The position numbers and the translations under genes are program-made. The notes under the pieces were generated by a model. The model made no database searches. It was not told the origin of the DNA and saw nothing but the letters and a program-made list of their open reading frames with translations. 64,000 nucleotides of DNA. Source: JABSSA01 sp039984715. GTDB lineage: Bacteria; Pseudomonadota; Alphaproteobacteria; Rhodobacterales; Rhodobacteraceae. Shown piece by piece: positions 52,508-60,890 of this stretch; position 1 is the first letter of the stretch, and every line of letters starts with the position of its first letter. The stretch is from positions 124,001 to 188,000 of the forward strand of contig JBDWUA010000004.1 of assembly GCA_039984715.1 (NCBI GenBank), given 5' to 3'.

Positions 52508-53716
52508 ATGCGTTTGATGGCCATGATGTTGTCTGTTGTTCTTTGTTGCGCCTTAGGTTCCGGACTCCATGCGCAAGACGCTGAGACCGCTGACCCTGAT
52601 CGTGCAGCGACAGGTGGCGCCCAAACATTGGAAGACATTCTAGCGCGCCAAAGGGGCGAAAAGCTGGACGACACATTCCGAAGCGACAATACAGGCGACG
52701 GGAATTCCGCCGCCAGTATCGGGTCGCAGCTTGGCACATTGGGCGGGCAATCCGACCCTGAACTTTGGCGCGCTTTGCGGTATGGGTCGGCGGATATCAG
52801 TGTATCGGGCGGCGGCGATGTGGCCAAGGTTCTGGTGCAAGATGGCGGTATGGCTTGGTATGAGTTCCGCAAGGGGCCTCTGTCGCAATATGGCGGTTGG
52901 GGTTTGATCGGTGTGATTGGGGCGCTGGTGCTGTTCTTTCTGTTGCGCGGTCGGATCAAGGTTGAAGACGAACAAACAGGAAAGACTGTCACGCGATTCA
53001 AGTTCTTTGAACGGCTTGCACATTGGATGCTGGCCGGTTCGTTTATCTTGCTTGGGTTTACTGGAATTTTCACGATGTTCGGGCGCACCCTGATTGCGCC
53101 GTACCTTGGAAAAGATTTCAATTCCGCTTTGCTCATCGGATCAAAGTTCATTCATAATAATGTGTCTTGGGCGTTCATGATCGCATTGGTCATGATCTTT
53201 TTCATGTGGGTCTGGCACAATATTCCAAACCGAACCGATCTTGTCTGGATCGCGCAGGCCGGTGGGATCATCGGCAAAAAGCACCCCCCAGCGAAAAAGT
53301 TCAACGCCGGGCAAAAGGTCATCTTTTGGTCTGTCATCTTGCTTGGTGCCTCGATCTCCGCGTCGGGGTTGTCATTGTTGTTCCCCTTCGAACTGCCGAT
53401 GTTTGCCAAGACCTTTGTGTTGTTGAACGATGTGGGTGCGCCGGGGTGGGTCGGCATGGCACCTTTGCCGACCGAATTGGCACCGCAAGAAGAAATGCAA
53501 TTGGCCCAGACGTGGCACGCGATTGTCGCGTTTGTTCTGATGGGCATTATTCTGGCGCATATCTATATCGGGACCGTTGGAATGGAAGGCGCATATGACG
53601 CCATGGGGTCCGGCGAGGTTGATGAAGCTTGGGCCAAGCAACACCATTCGATTTGGTTGGAAGAGGTCAAAGCCAAAACGATTGAGACCCAACAGGAGGC
53701 GACACCCGCGGAATAA
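52508..53716 (+). CDS. Formate dehydrogenase gamma subunit (cytochrome b556)
   Basis: A 402-residue membrane subunit that would pass electrons from FdhB to quinone. After a signal peptide (RLMAMMLSVVLCCALGSGLHAQ), an N-terminal periplasmic extension of about 110 residues leads to a first helix (WGLIGVIGALVLFFLLRG). The cytochrome b core follows: FFERLAHWMLAGSFILLGFTGIFTMFGR, FIHNNVSWAFMIALVMIFFMWVWHN and WHAIVAFVLMGIILAHIYIGTVGMEGAYDAM, with histidines placed to bind haems. The extension is usual for proteobacterial members. ATG 52508 follows GGAAGGGA. Its stop overlaps the next ATG (TAATG). Confidence 0.92.
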   Translation: MRLMAMMLSVVLCCALGSGLHAQDAETADPDRAATGGAQTLEDILARQRGEKLDDTFRSDNTGDGNSAASIGSQLGTLGGQSDPELWRALRYGSADISVSGGGDVAKVLVQDGGMAWYEFRKGPLSQYGGWGLIGVIGALVLFFLLRGRIKVEDEQTGKTVTRFKFFERLAHWMLAGSFILLGFTGIFTMFGRTLIAPYLGKDFNSALLIGSKFIHNNVSWAFMIALVMIFFMWVWHNIPNRTDLVWIAQAGGIIGKKHPPAKKFNAGQKVIFWSVILLGASISASGLSLLFPFELPMFAKTFVLLNDVGAPGWVGMAPLPTELAPQEEMQLAQTWHAIVAFVLMGIILAHIYIGTVGMEGAYDAMGSGEVDEAWAKQHHSIWLEEVKAKTIETQQEATPAE

Positions 53717-54990
53717 TGTGGCGTTGGATGGCAGTCTTTCTTGTGGTCAGTGCGGTGGAATGCTCCGCACAGGACTTCACAACCTTGAAGGGGCATGGGG
53801 GTCCGATCATGGGCTTGGCCTTGACCGGCAAGGGTCAGATCGTATCCGCCAGTTTTGACAATTCTTTGGGCGTTTGGGACGGTCGGGATGTTCGGTGGTT
53901 AGAAGGACATGATGCTGCGGTGACCGCAGTCGCGATGACCGGGTCAGGTCACATCATTTCTGGAGGCGATGATTTTGCCGTTCGGTATTGGGGTGAAACA
54001 AACCGGGTTCTGGGTCGACACAAAGGCAAGGTGGCCTCGTTAAGCGTGTCGCCAGACGGAAACTTTGTTGCCAGCGGATCATGGGATGGCGACATTTTCC
54101 TGTGGTCGTTGGACAATGCGGATCCAATCAAACTGCCCTATTCGGGCGCCGGTGTGAATGCAGTCGCGCATTCTTTGGACGGTCGGTATTTGTTCGCCGC
54201 AACGTCCAAAGGTGATTTACTAAGCTATGATCTGCGCACCCTGGACACGCCGCTTCCTTTGGCCCGGCATGGCTTTGGGATCAACAGATTGATCGTCGGT
54301 GAGGGGTGGGTTGCTTATGGTGCGGTCGATGGCGGAACCCGCGTATTGAACAACGAGACGGGTGACCAAATTGCGGATTTCACGCTGGACAGACGACCGA
54401 TTTTGTCGATGGCGTACCACGCAGATACGGACCAGATCGCAGTTGGTGACGGTCAGGGGTACATCATGATGATCGACAGTGCGCGCTGGCGGATCACGCG
54501 TGACTTTCGCGCCATGCGGCAAGGCCCAGTTTGGGCGCTTGTCTTTTCGGAAGAAGGTGACCGGATTTTCGCGGGGGGGCTGGACGAAGTCGTGTACGCT
54601 TGGCCCGTGTCTTTGTTGGATGAATTTGATCCCGCCGAAGGTCAAGAACGCAGTTTCTTGCGCGACGTTGATGCAATGCCGAACGGAGAACGCCAATTCA
54701 TGCGCAAATGTTCCATTTGCCACGCGTTAAAGGCAGGATCATCGCGCAAAGCGGGCCCAACATTGCACGGGGTGTTTGGCAGGCAAGCGGGCACAATACC
54801 AACGTATCGGTATTCAAAAACGCTGGATCAGTCGGGCATAATATGGGGAGAAGATACTATCGACGCGTTGTTCGACGAAGGTCCGGACCACTACATCCCA
54901 GGTTCGAAAATGCCTATGCAAGTGATCGCGAAACCGCAAGATAGGGCTGATTTGATCGCCTTTCTGCGCGTCGCGACAAAGGAGGACTAA
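53716..54990 (+). CDS. Periplasmic WD40 repeat protein fused to cytochrome c
   Basis: A 424-residue exported protein (signal peptide MWRWMAVFLVVSAVECSAQ). Residues 20-310 hold about seven WD40-like blades (LGVWDGRDVRWLEGHD; RYWGETNRVLGRHKG; GSWDGDIFLWSLD; DEVVYAWPVSLLDEF). A class I cytochrome c domain follows, with CSICHALK as haem site, GPTLHGVFGR, and the methionine ligand region PGSKMPMQ. TAATG couples it to the gamma subunit. It is probably the electron acceptor or a scaffold for the dehydrogenase in the periplasm. Confidence 0.88.
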   Translation: MWRWMAVFLVVSAVECSAQDFTTLKGHGGPIMGLALTGKGQIVSASFDNSLGVWDGRDVRWLEGHDAAVTAVAMTGSGHIISGGDDFAVRYWGETNRVLGRHKGKVASLSVSPDGNFVASGSWDGDIFLWSLDNADPIKLPYSGAGVNAVAHSLDGRYLFAATSKGDLLSYDLRTLDTPLPLARHGFGINRLIVGEGWVAYGAVDGGTRVLNNETGDQIADFTLDRRPILSMAYHADTDQIAVGDGQGYIMMIDSARWRITRDFRAMRQGPVWALVFSEEGDRIFAGGLDEVVYAWPVSLLDEFDPAEGQERSFLRDVDAMPNGERQFMRKCSICHALKAGSSRKAGPTLHGVFGRQAGTIPTYRYSKTLDQSGIIWGEDTIDALFDEGPDHYIPGSKMPMQVIAKPQDRADLIAFLRVATKED

Positions 54991-55116
54991 ATGAAAGCAA
55001 TGTTCACTGGCTTTGTGGCTGTGATACTGATCGGAATCGGAGCGTATTTCGCACTTGGCGAGATGGGCTTTTCCTCGGAAGACCGCTTTACGTCTGACGC
55101 GGTGCGGTTGGAGTAA
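54991..55116 (+). CDS. 41-residue single-helix membrane protein
   Basis: A tiny gene between the WD40-cytochrome gene (stop 54990) and the response regulator (ATG 55120). The product has one membrane helix (FTGFVAVILIGIGAYFALGEMGF) and a short tail (SSEDRFTSDAVRLE). The start follows GGAGGAC ideally spaced. Position suggests a small subunit or stabiliser of the formate dehydrogenase respiratory complex. Confidence 0.78.
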   Translation: MKAMFTGFVAVILIGIGAYFALGEMGFSSEDRFTSDAVRLE

Positions 55117-55119
55117 CGA

Positions 55120-56460
55120 ATGGACGATCTTCGCCCTGATGCATATGGGCCGGCACTGGCCGAAGCGTCGATACTGGTTGTTGATGACGAACCCGGTATG
55201 CGTAATTTCCTGATCAAGATTTTGCAGCCTCGGGCCAAGCGGGTCGAACAAGCAGCGTCGGCTGCTGAAGCATCCAAACATTTGGATGAAACCCATTTCG
55301 ATCTGGTTATCTTTGACAATATCTTACCAAAGAAAACCGGACTAGAATGGGTCAGTGAACAGCGCCAATTGGGGTTCTTCGCCGATACGATCCTGATGAC
55401 GGCTTATGCTGATCTTGAAACAGCAATCGCTGCTTTGCGTGCCGGGGTCAGTGATTTTGTTCTCAAACCCTTTCGCGCGAACCAGATATTGAATGCAGTG
55501 TCGCGCACGTTGGATCGAACGTATTTGCGTCGGGACAACACATTGTTGCGTCATGCGCTGGCGGCCGAAGCGGCCAAAGGTCAGTTGTTGGGCGATTCAC
55601 CAGCTTTGGAAACGGTGCGTGAATTGCTGGTGAAATTAGCGCCTTTGGCGACGCCGGTGTTATTCACCGGGCCGAGTGGTACGGGAAAAGAGGTCGCGGC
55701 ACGCACGTTGCATACGTTGTCTGATCGCGCGGAACGACCGTTTGTTGCGGTAAACTGCGCAACGATCGCCTCTGACCGGATTGCATATGAATTATTCGGC
55801 GACGCACGTGAAGGGGGCGAGCACGCGCCCGGATTATTCCTGTTGGCTGACGGGGGTACCTTGTTTCTGGACGAGGTGGCGCAAATGCCTGAGGCAGTTC
55901 AAGCCGCCTTGCTGCGCGTTCTCGAAGATCAACGCATCCGACCCGTTGGCGGCGAACGAGAAATCCCGCTGAACCTTCGGTTTAGCTTTGCGACCAACAG
56001 TGATTTGGAACAGGCCGTGGCGCAGGGCCGCTTTCGCGCCGATTTGTACCATCGCATCAACATCGTGAATGTTGAGATGCCCAAGCTCACTGACCGAGCG
56101 GACGATATTGTTGAACTGGCCGCTTTTTTCATGAGCCAGTTTTCCCAAACACTTGGCATGCCCGCCTTGGAATTGGATGACCAAACGTTGCTTAAACTTC
56201 ATCGCTATGACTGGCCCGGCAATGTGCGTGAATTGCGAAATTTGATTGAACGGTCCGTGATCGTCGGGGCGTTTCCAATGGAGTTTGCAGGACATGGCGT
56301 GATCACCGGCGATCAGGCAATCGAGTCGCTTGAGCAGGTGACCCAGCGCCATATCCTTCAAGTTTTGGATCGGTGTGATGGAAATCGGGCTGAAGCCGCG
56401 CGCAGACTGGGTGTGTCGCGTAAAACGATTGATCGGAAATGTTCAACTTGGGAAGAATAA
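55120..56460 (+). CDS. NtrC-family response regulator lacking the GAFTGA loop
   Basis: A 446-residue regulator: receiver domain (Asp22-Asp23, phospho-acceptor Asp66 in VIFDNILP, Lys116), AAA+ domain (Walker A GPSGTGKE 184-191; GGTLFLDE Walker B) and C-terminal Fis-type helix-turn-helix (RAEAARRLGVSRKTIDRK). The sigma-54 contact motif ELFGHEKGAFTGA is replaced by ELFGDAREGGEHAPGLF, so GAFTGA is missing. Similar loss occurs in HupR and NtrC of Rhodobacter, which act with sigma-70 RNA polymerase. It is the last gene of the formate dehydrogenase operon and faces the histidine kinase gene. Confidence 0.9.
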   Translation: MDDLRPDAYGPALAEASILVVDDEPGMRNFLIKILQPRAKRVEQAASAAEASKHLDETHFDLVIFDNILPKKTGLEWVSEQRQLGFFADTILMTAYADLETAIAALRAGVSDFVLKPFRANQILNAVSRTLDRTYLRRDNTLLRHALAAEAAKGQLLGDSPALETVRELLVKLAPLATPVLFTGPSGTGKEVAARTLHTLSDRAERPFVAVNCATIASDRIAYELFGDAREGGEHAPGLFLLADGGTLFLDEVAQMPEAVQAALLRVLEDQRIRPVGGEREIPLNLRFSFATNSDLEQAVAQGRFRADLYHRINIVNVEMPKLTDRADDIVELAAFFMSQFSQTLGMPALELDDQTLLKLHRYDWPGNVRELRNLIERSVIVGAFPMEFAGHGVITGDQAIESLEQVTQRHILQVLDRCDGNRAEAARRLGVSRKTIDRKCSTWEE

Positions 56461-56467
56461 GGTGGCG

Positions 56468-58435
56468 TTATTGCGCCGCCAATTCGACCTTATCCGCGAC
56501 TGGCAACCAAACAGTGAAAACCGCGCCGCCTTCAACGTGGTTTTCCGCTTCGATCAAGCCACCTGCCTGTTGCACTAGCGTCTGAGAGATCGACAGCCCA
56601 AGCCCCGTGCCTTCCCCCAGTTTTGTCGTGAAGAACGGATCAAATACTGACGTGATCATTTCGTCAGGCAAACCCGGTCCCGTGTCGCTGACTTGAAGCG
56701 CGACCATTGGTTTAAAATCACGATCTTCTTGAAACAGGCGGAGTGTTAAGACCCCGTTATCACCCATGGCTTGGGCTGCATTGATGATCAGATTGATGAC
56801 GACCTGCTGCATCTCGCCTGAATCGATGCGTACGGGGTCGACGTCTTTTAGGTCGGTTGTAACCTGAATGTCTTTTTGGACCAGAACGTGTTCGACCAAA
56901 ATCAGACAGTCGGCGACAACAGGGCGCAGATCAACGGTTTCGCCAAAGCCCGCATATTCGCCAGGGCGCGCAAACTGCAATAGCTTGCTGACCATCGCAG
57001 TGATGCGTCCGACTTGTTGATCGATCAGGCCAAGTTCGGTTCCAACGTCTTTGGCATTTGGTCCCAGCGTTTCGCGGACGACATCGACATTGCCTTGAAT
57101 GACGGCGACAGGGTTGTTGATTTCATGGGCAACGCCAGCGGTGATTTCCCCAATCGAAGCAAGCTTTTCTGACATCACGAGCTGCTTGTATGTCGTTTGC
57201 AGCTTTTGGTTCGCGTCGCGCAATTCCGCTGTTCGATCTTCGACGCGGACATTCAGTTCATCGGCCCATTGTCGCAACGCTTTGTCGCGATCTTGAACTT
57301 GGTCCAGAAGGTCATCCAAATGCCCGGCGACCTGACCGATTTCATCCTGCGTTCCAACGTTGCCGTTGCGCGCATTCAGATCGCCTTTCGTCACGCGGGT
57401 CATGGTTTGGGTCATGCGTTCAAGCGGTGCGAAAATGCCCTTTGCCAACCACAAAAACAGAGGCGCGGAAATCAGCAACACGGCGATAAATGCGGCAAAC
57501 ATCCATCTGAATGCCGCACGCTTGGCTGATGAAAACGGGGCTTCGAGGAATCCCACATAAAGCATGCCAACCCTCTGATCAAAGCTATCCACTACGGGCA
57601 AATACCCAGATATGTACCAATCATTGACGACAAAGGCGCGGGCCAGCCACGTTTGCCCATCGCCCAGAACGGTCTGTCGCACAACGGCGGATACGCGTGT
57701 CCCCAGGGCGCGGACGTCTTCGAACAGACGCACATTGGTTGAAACGCGTACGTCTTCCAAAAACAGCGTTGCAGTGCCCTGCCTGTCACCACCTGTCACA
57801 GCGTTCAGGTAAACCAGTGCGTTGATTGAATCGATAAAGTCCAAATTACGATTCAGCAAAATGCCACCCACCAGAACTCCGGTTGTGTCGTTCAACAGAA
57901 CGGGCGCTGCGCTGTGAACAACCATGCCGCGGTCTTCGACAATGCGATCAGTTGGAACGGCGGCTTCTGTGTCGATCAAATCGATGCGGGCTGTTTTGGC
58001 CAATTCGGGATCGAGTTGCAGAAGATCGTCGCCTGAAAAGATGTCAATTTCCGTTGCGCGTGACCCGTTCAAGGCGTGTTGCACAACAGGCCAATGTTCC
58101 GCGTCACCGATGGATTGAGAGTTGCGAAAATAGAGGAAGTCCAACCCAAGCGCTGCCCGGCGACCTTCTAGATATGCATCCAGCCCTGCTTGGCCAGATT
58201 GCAGCGCGGTGGCAAAGGCGGCGGCTTGGGCGACGCTGTCCAGATCGGTCCCTGTCCCACTGAGAATGCGCGCAAGATATTGTTCGGCAATGCGCAAGTC
58301 GCTTTCGACATTGGCGGTCAGGACCTTGTCATAATCAGTCGTCCACCGGCTCATGCCTAAGAACAATAGCAAAGGCATCAGAACGATCAGCGGCAAAAGC
58401 GCAAGGATCAAAAGGCGCAGGCGTACCGAAGTCAT
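56468..58435 (-). CDS. Membrane sensor histidine kinase
   Basis: A 655-residue kinase: N-terminal helix (LLILALLPLIVLMPLLLFLG), periplasmic single-cache-like sensor of about 270 residues, second helix (WMFAAFIAVLLISAPLFLW), HAMP (MTQTMTRVTKGDLNAR), coiled coil, HisKA (GEITAGVAHEINNPVAVIQG, phospho-acceptor His) and ATPase domain (NLIINAAQAM; DTGPGLP; GEGTGLGLSISQTLV). It converges with the regulator gene, with only seven bases between the stops, and is clearly its partner. The sensor may respond to formate or a related small acid (inference). Confidence 0.9.
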   Translation of the reverse strand: MTSVRLRLLILALLPLIVLMPLLLFLGMSRWTTDYDKVLTANVESDLRIAEQYLARILSGTGTDLDSVAQAAAFATALQSGQAGLDAYLEGRRAALGLDFLYFRNSQSIGDAEHWPVVQHALNGSRATEIDIFSGDDLLQLDPELAKTARIDLIDTEAAVPTDRIVEDRGMVVHSAAPVLLNDTTGVLVGGILLNRNLDFIDSINALVYLNAVTGGDRQGTATLFLEDVRVSTNVRLFEDVRALGTRVSAVVRQTVLGDGQTWLARAFVVNDWYISGYLPVVDSFDQRVGMLYVGFLEAPFSSAKRAAFRWMFAAFIAVLLISAPLFLWLAKGIFAPLERMTQTMTRVTKGDLNARNGNVGTQDEIGQVAGHLDDLLDQVQDRDKALRQWADELNVRVEDRTAELRDANQKLQTTYKQLVMSEKLASIGEITAGVAHEINNPVAVIQGNVDVVRETLGPNAKDVGTELGLIDQQVGRITAMVSKLLQFARPGEYAGFGETVDLRPVVADCLILVEHVLVQKDIQVTTDLKDVDPVRIDSGEMQQVVINLIINAAQAMGDNGVLTLRLFQEDRDFKPMVALQVSDTGPGLPDEMITSVFDPFFTTKLGEGTGLGLSISQTLVQQAGGLIEAENHVEGGAVFTVWLPVADKVELAAQ

Positions 58436-58490
58436 GACTAGTCTCCCTGAAAGAGAGCCTAGCCTGTGACCCGGTCTCTGGCAATTCGGA

Positions 58491-59912
58491 CTAGTCTTTC
58501 AAATGCTGTCCCAACCATGGCCCGTGATGGGCACCAGACTTATCGACGCGTTCAAAACTGTGCGCGCCAAAGTAATCACGTTGTGCCTGCAGCATATTCG
58601 CAGTTGTCCGCCCCATCGTCAGCGTGTCGAAATAGGTCAACGCCGCCGCCAATGCAGGCACGGGCAAACCGGCAGCCAATGCGGCCAATGTGGTTTTGCG
58701 CAGACCGTCCACTGTGCCACTGATCAATGCCTTGAAGTGCGGTGCAAATGCCAGATTGGTTGTCGCGTCTTCGCGCAGGGCTGTTGCCATATCGTTCAAC
58801 ATGGCAGATCGGATGATGCAGCCTTCGCGCCAAACTTCGGCGATCTCTGGCATGGGCAGTGACCAATCGTATTCGCCGCTGGCCTTGGACAGCAGTTCGA
58901 ACCCTTGTGCGTAACAAAGGATTTTACCTGCGATCAATGCCTTTTCGATGTCTGCGATTGTCAACGCATCTTGTGGCAGGTTGCGCGCACCCGGTTGATA
59001 GATGTCTTGGCCTTTCAGACGCAGATCACGAGCGGCAGACAAGTTGCGTGCTGAAACCGCCGCCTCGATGACGGGCACAGGTGCACCCAGCATTTGGCTT
59101 TCGATCACAGTCCAGCGCCCGGTGCCTTTTTGTCCGGCCCGATCTAGAATGATATCCAACACAGGTTTCTGTGTGTCGGGATCGTCGGCTTGGGACACGT
59201 TGCCAGAAATTTCGATCAGGTAGCTTTTCAGCGGGCCTTCGTTCCACGTATCAAAGATTTGGCCACAGTCCTTTGCCGCCATTCCCATTCCGTCACGCAT
59301 GATCCCATAAGCTTCGGCGATCAGCTGCATATCGGCATATTCAATACCGTTGTGTACGGTTTTGACGAAATGCCCGGCACCGCCTGTGCCCATCCATTGC
59401 GCGCAGGCCTGACCTTCGTATTTTGCCGAAATTGCTTCAAGGATGTGGCTGATACGATCCCAGCTGGCTTGCGGTCCGCCGCCCATGATGGACGGTCCAA
59501 ACCGCGCGCCTTCTGCACCACCCGAAACGCCAATCCCAAGGTAAGGGTATCCGGCCTCATCCGCAGCGTTTGCGCGTCGATTGGTTTCGTGGAAATTTGC
59601 GTTGCCCGCATCGATGATCATGTCGGTGTCGTCAAGCAATGGCCGCAGTGCTTCGATTTGGCTGTCGACGGCTGCCCCGGCGGGTACCATCAGCACAATG
59701 TTTCGCGGTGTTTTCAATGACGCAATAAAGGCTTCCAGCGTTTCTGCTGGGGTAATCTTGTCCGCCAGCTTGCCTGCTTCTTCCATGAACTCGGGCAGTC
59801 GTGACGTTGTCCGGTTGTACACCGAAACTGGAAATCCGTTATCCGCTATGTTCAGCGCCAACATTGCACCCATGGTACCCAGTCCAATTACGCCTATGTC
59901 TGATTGCGTCAT
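58491..59912 (-). CDS. gnd: 6-phosphogluconate dehydrogenase (decarboxylating)
   Basis: A 473-residue NADP-dependent enzyme turning 6-phosphogluconate into ribulose 5-phosphate and CO2. IGVIGLGTMGAMLALNIADNG is the Rossmann start, followed by GVSGGAEGARFGPSIMGGG and the catalytic block VKTVHNGIEYADMQLIAEAY, where the Lys and His/Asn act. C-terminal SAARDLRLKGQD and LTYFDTLTMGRTTANMLQAQRDYFGAHSFERVD complete it. It is divergent from gluconate 5-dehydrogenase, sharing a regulatory region with a GntR-like operator. Confidence 0.95.
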   Translation of the reverse strand: MTQSDIGVIGLGTMGAMLALNIADNGFPVSVYNRTTSRLPEFMEEAGKLADKITPAETLEAFIASLKTPRNIVLMVPAGAAVDSQIEALRPLLDDTDMIIDAGNANFHETNRRANAADEAGYPYLGIGVSGGAEGARFGPSIMGGGPQASWDRISHILEAISAKYEGQACAQWMGTGGAGHFVKTVHNGIEYADMQLIAEAYGIMRDGMGMAAKDCGQIFDTWNEGPLKSYLIEISGNVSQADDPDTQKPVLDIILDRAGQKGTGRWTVIESQMLGAPVPVIEAAVSARNLSAARDLRLKGQDIYQPGARNLPQDALTIADIEKALIAGKILCYAQGFELLSKASGEYDWSLPMPEIAEVWREGCIIRSAMLNDMATALREDATTNLAFAPHFKALISGTVDGLRKTTLAALAAGLPVPALAAALTYFDTLTMGRTTANMLQAQRDYFGAHSFERVDKSGAHHGPWLGQHLKD

Positions 59913-60027
59913 TTTCGTTCCGTTCTCTTGCTCAACACTCCGACAACTGGGGTCCAGCTGCCCTTACATCTGGTCTCAAGGATTTTGCCACGGTTTTCAA
60001 GTTTGACTTCTATTCTTCGCTCAACCC

Positions 60028-60043
60028 ATGGTATCGGTAACAG
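60028..60043. promoter_or_regulatory. GntR-like LacI-family operator
   Basis: ATGGTATCGGTAACAG differs at two of 16 positions from ATGTTATCGGTAACAT, the reverse strand of the E. coli GntR site as remembered (ATGTTACCGATAACAT). It lies between gnd and the gluconate 5-dehydrogenase gene, so a single LacI-type regulator could control both. The gene at 60891 is the likely regulator. Confidence 0.6.
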
Positions 60044-60085
60044 TGATATCAGATTAATGATCTTTATGCATGCTAAGGAGAAAGA

Positions 60086-60859
60086 ATGACACGGGGTAAG
60101 GAATTGTTTTCGCTTGAGGGACGTCGCGCCCTGATTACCGGGTCATCGCAAGGGATCGGATTCGCATTGGCGCGCGGCCTTGCCGCTGCGGGTGCTGAGA
60201 TCGTCTTGAACGGCCGTGATACGGCAAAACTGGAACGCGCAGCGGATGAATTAAGGGCAGGGGGCGCAACTATTCAAACGTTGGCGTTTGATGCGACTGA
60301 CCATGAAGGCGTGCGCGCAGCGGTTGATGGGTTCGAAACAAAGACTGGTGCCATTGATATCTTGGTGAACAATGCAGGCATGCAACATCGCACTGCACTA
60401 GAAGACTTCCCGGCGGATGCATTTGAAAAGTTGTTACAGACCAATGTGGCAAGTGTCTTTCATGTTGGGCAGGCCTGTGCGCGTCACATGATAGGGCGCA
60501 AAGCAGGCAAGGTGATCAATATCGCCAGTGTTCAGACCGCTTTGGCGCGTCCGGGCATCGCACCTTATACGGCGACAAAGGGCGCGGTTGCCAACTTGAC
60601 CAAAGGGATGGCGACAGATTGGGCCAAACACGGTTTGCAGTGTAATGCGATTGCTCCAGGGTATTTCGACACACCGTTGAATGCGGCACTGGTCGCCGAT
60701 CCAGAATTCAGCGCGTGGTTGGAAAAACGCACGCCAGCAGGGCGTTGGGGCAATGTCGAAGAACTAGTCGGCGCCTGTGTATTCCTGTCCTCAGGAGCAT
60801 CCAGCTTTGTCAACGGACACACATTGTATGTGGATGGTGGAATTACCGCGTCTCTTTGA
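60086..60859 (+). CDS. Gluconate 5-dehydrogenase (SDR family)
   Basis: A 257-residue short-chain dehydrogenase: FSLEGRRALITGSSQGIGFALARGL with the GxxxGxG nucleotide motif, LVNNAGMQHRTALEDF, active-site Ser and YxxxK (NIASVQTALARPGIAPYTATKGA) and the C-terminal PAGRWGNVEELVGACVFLSSGASSFVNGHTLYVDGG. The sequence fits the gluconate 5-dehydrogenase/IdnO branch, which interconverts gluconate and 5-ketogluconate. The LacI gene follows 31 bases later. AAGGAGAAAGA precedes the ATG. Confidence 0.88.
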   Translation: MTRGKELFSLEGRRALITGSSQGIGFALARGLAAAGAEIVLNGRDTAKLERAADELRAGGATIQTLAFDATDHEGVRAAVDGFETKTGAIDILVNNAGMQHRTALEDFPADAFEKLLQTNVASVFHVGQACARHMIGRKAGKVINIASVQTALARPGIAPYTATKGAVANLTKGMATDWAKHGLQCNAIAPGYFDTPLNAALVADPEFSAWLEKRTPAGRWGNVEELVGACVFLSSGASSFVNGHTLYVDGGITASL

Positions 60860-60890
60860 CGAAATAGCAATCAATTCATAAGGCTTTGCA

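Noticed and set aside
51468..52517. 349-codon plus-strand frame between fdhB and the gamma subunit
   Set aside because: It is the antisense of the VPLPA-CTERM gene, whose signal peptide, start signal and sorting tail are clear; the plus-strand product has no recognisable domain.
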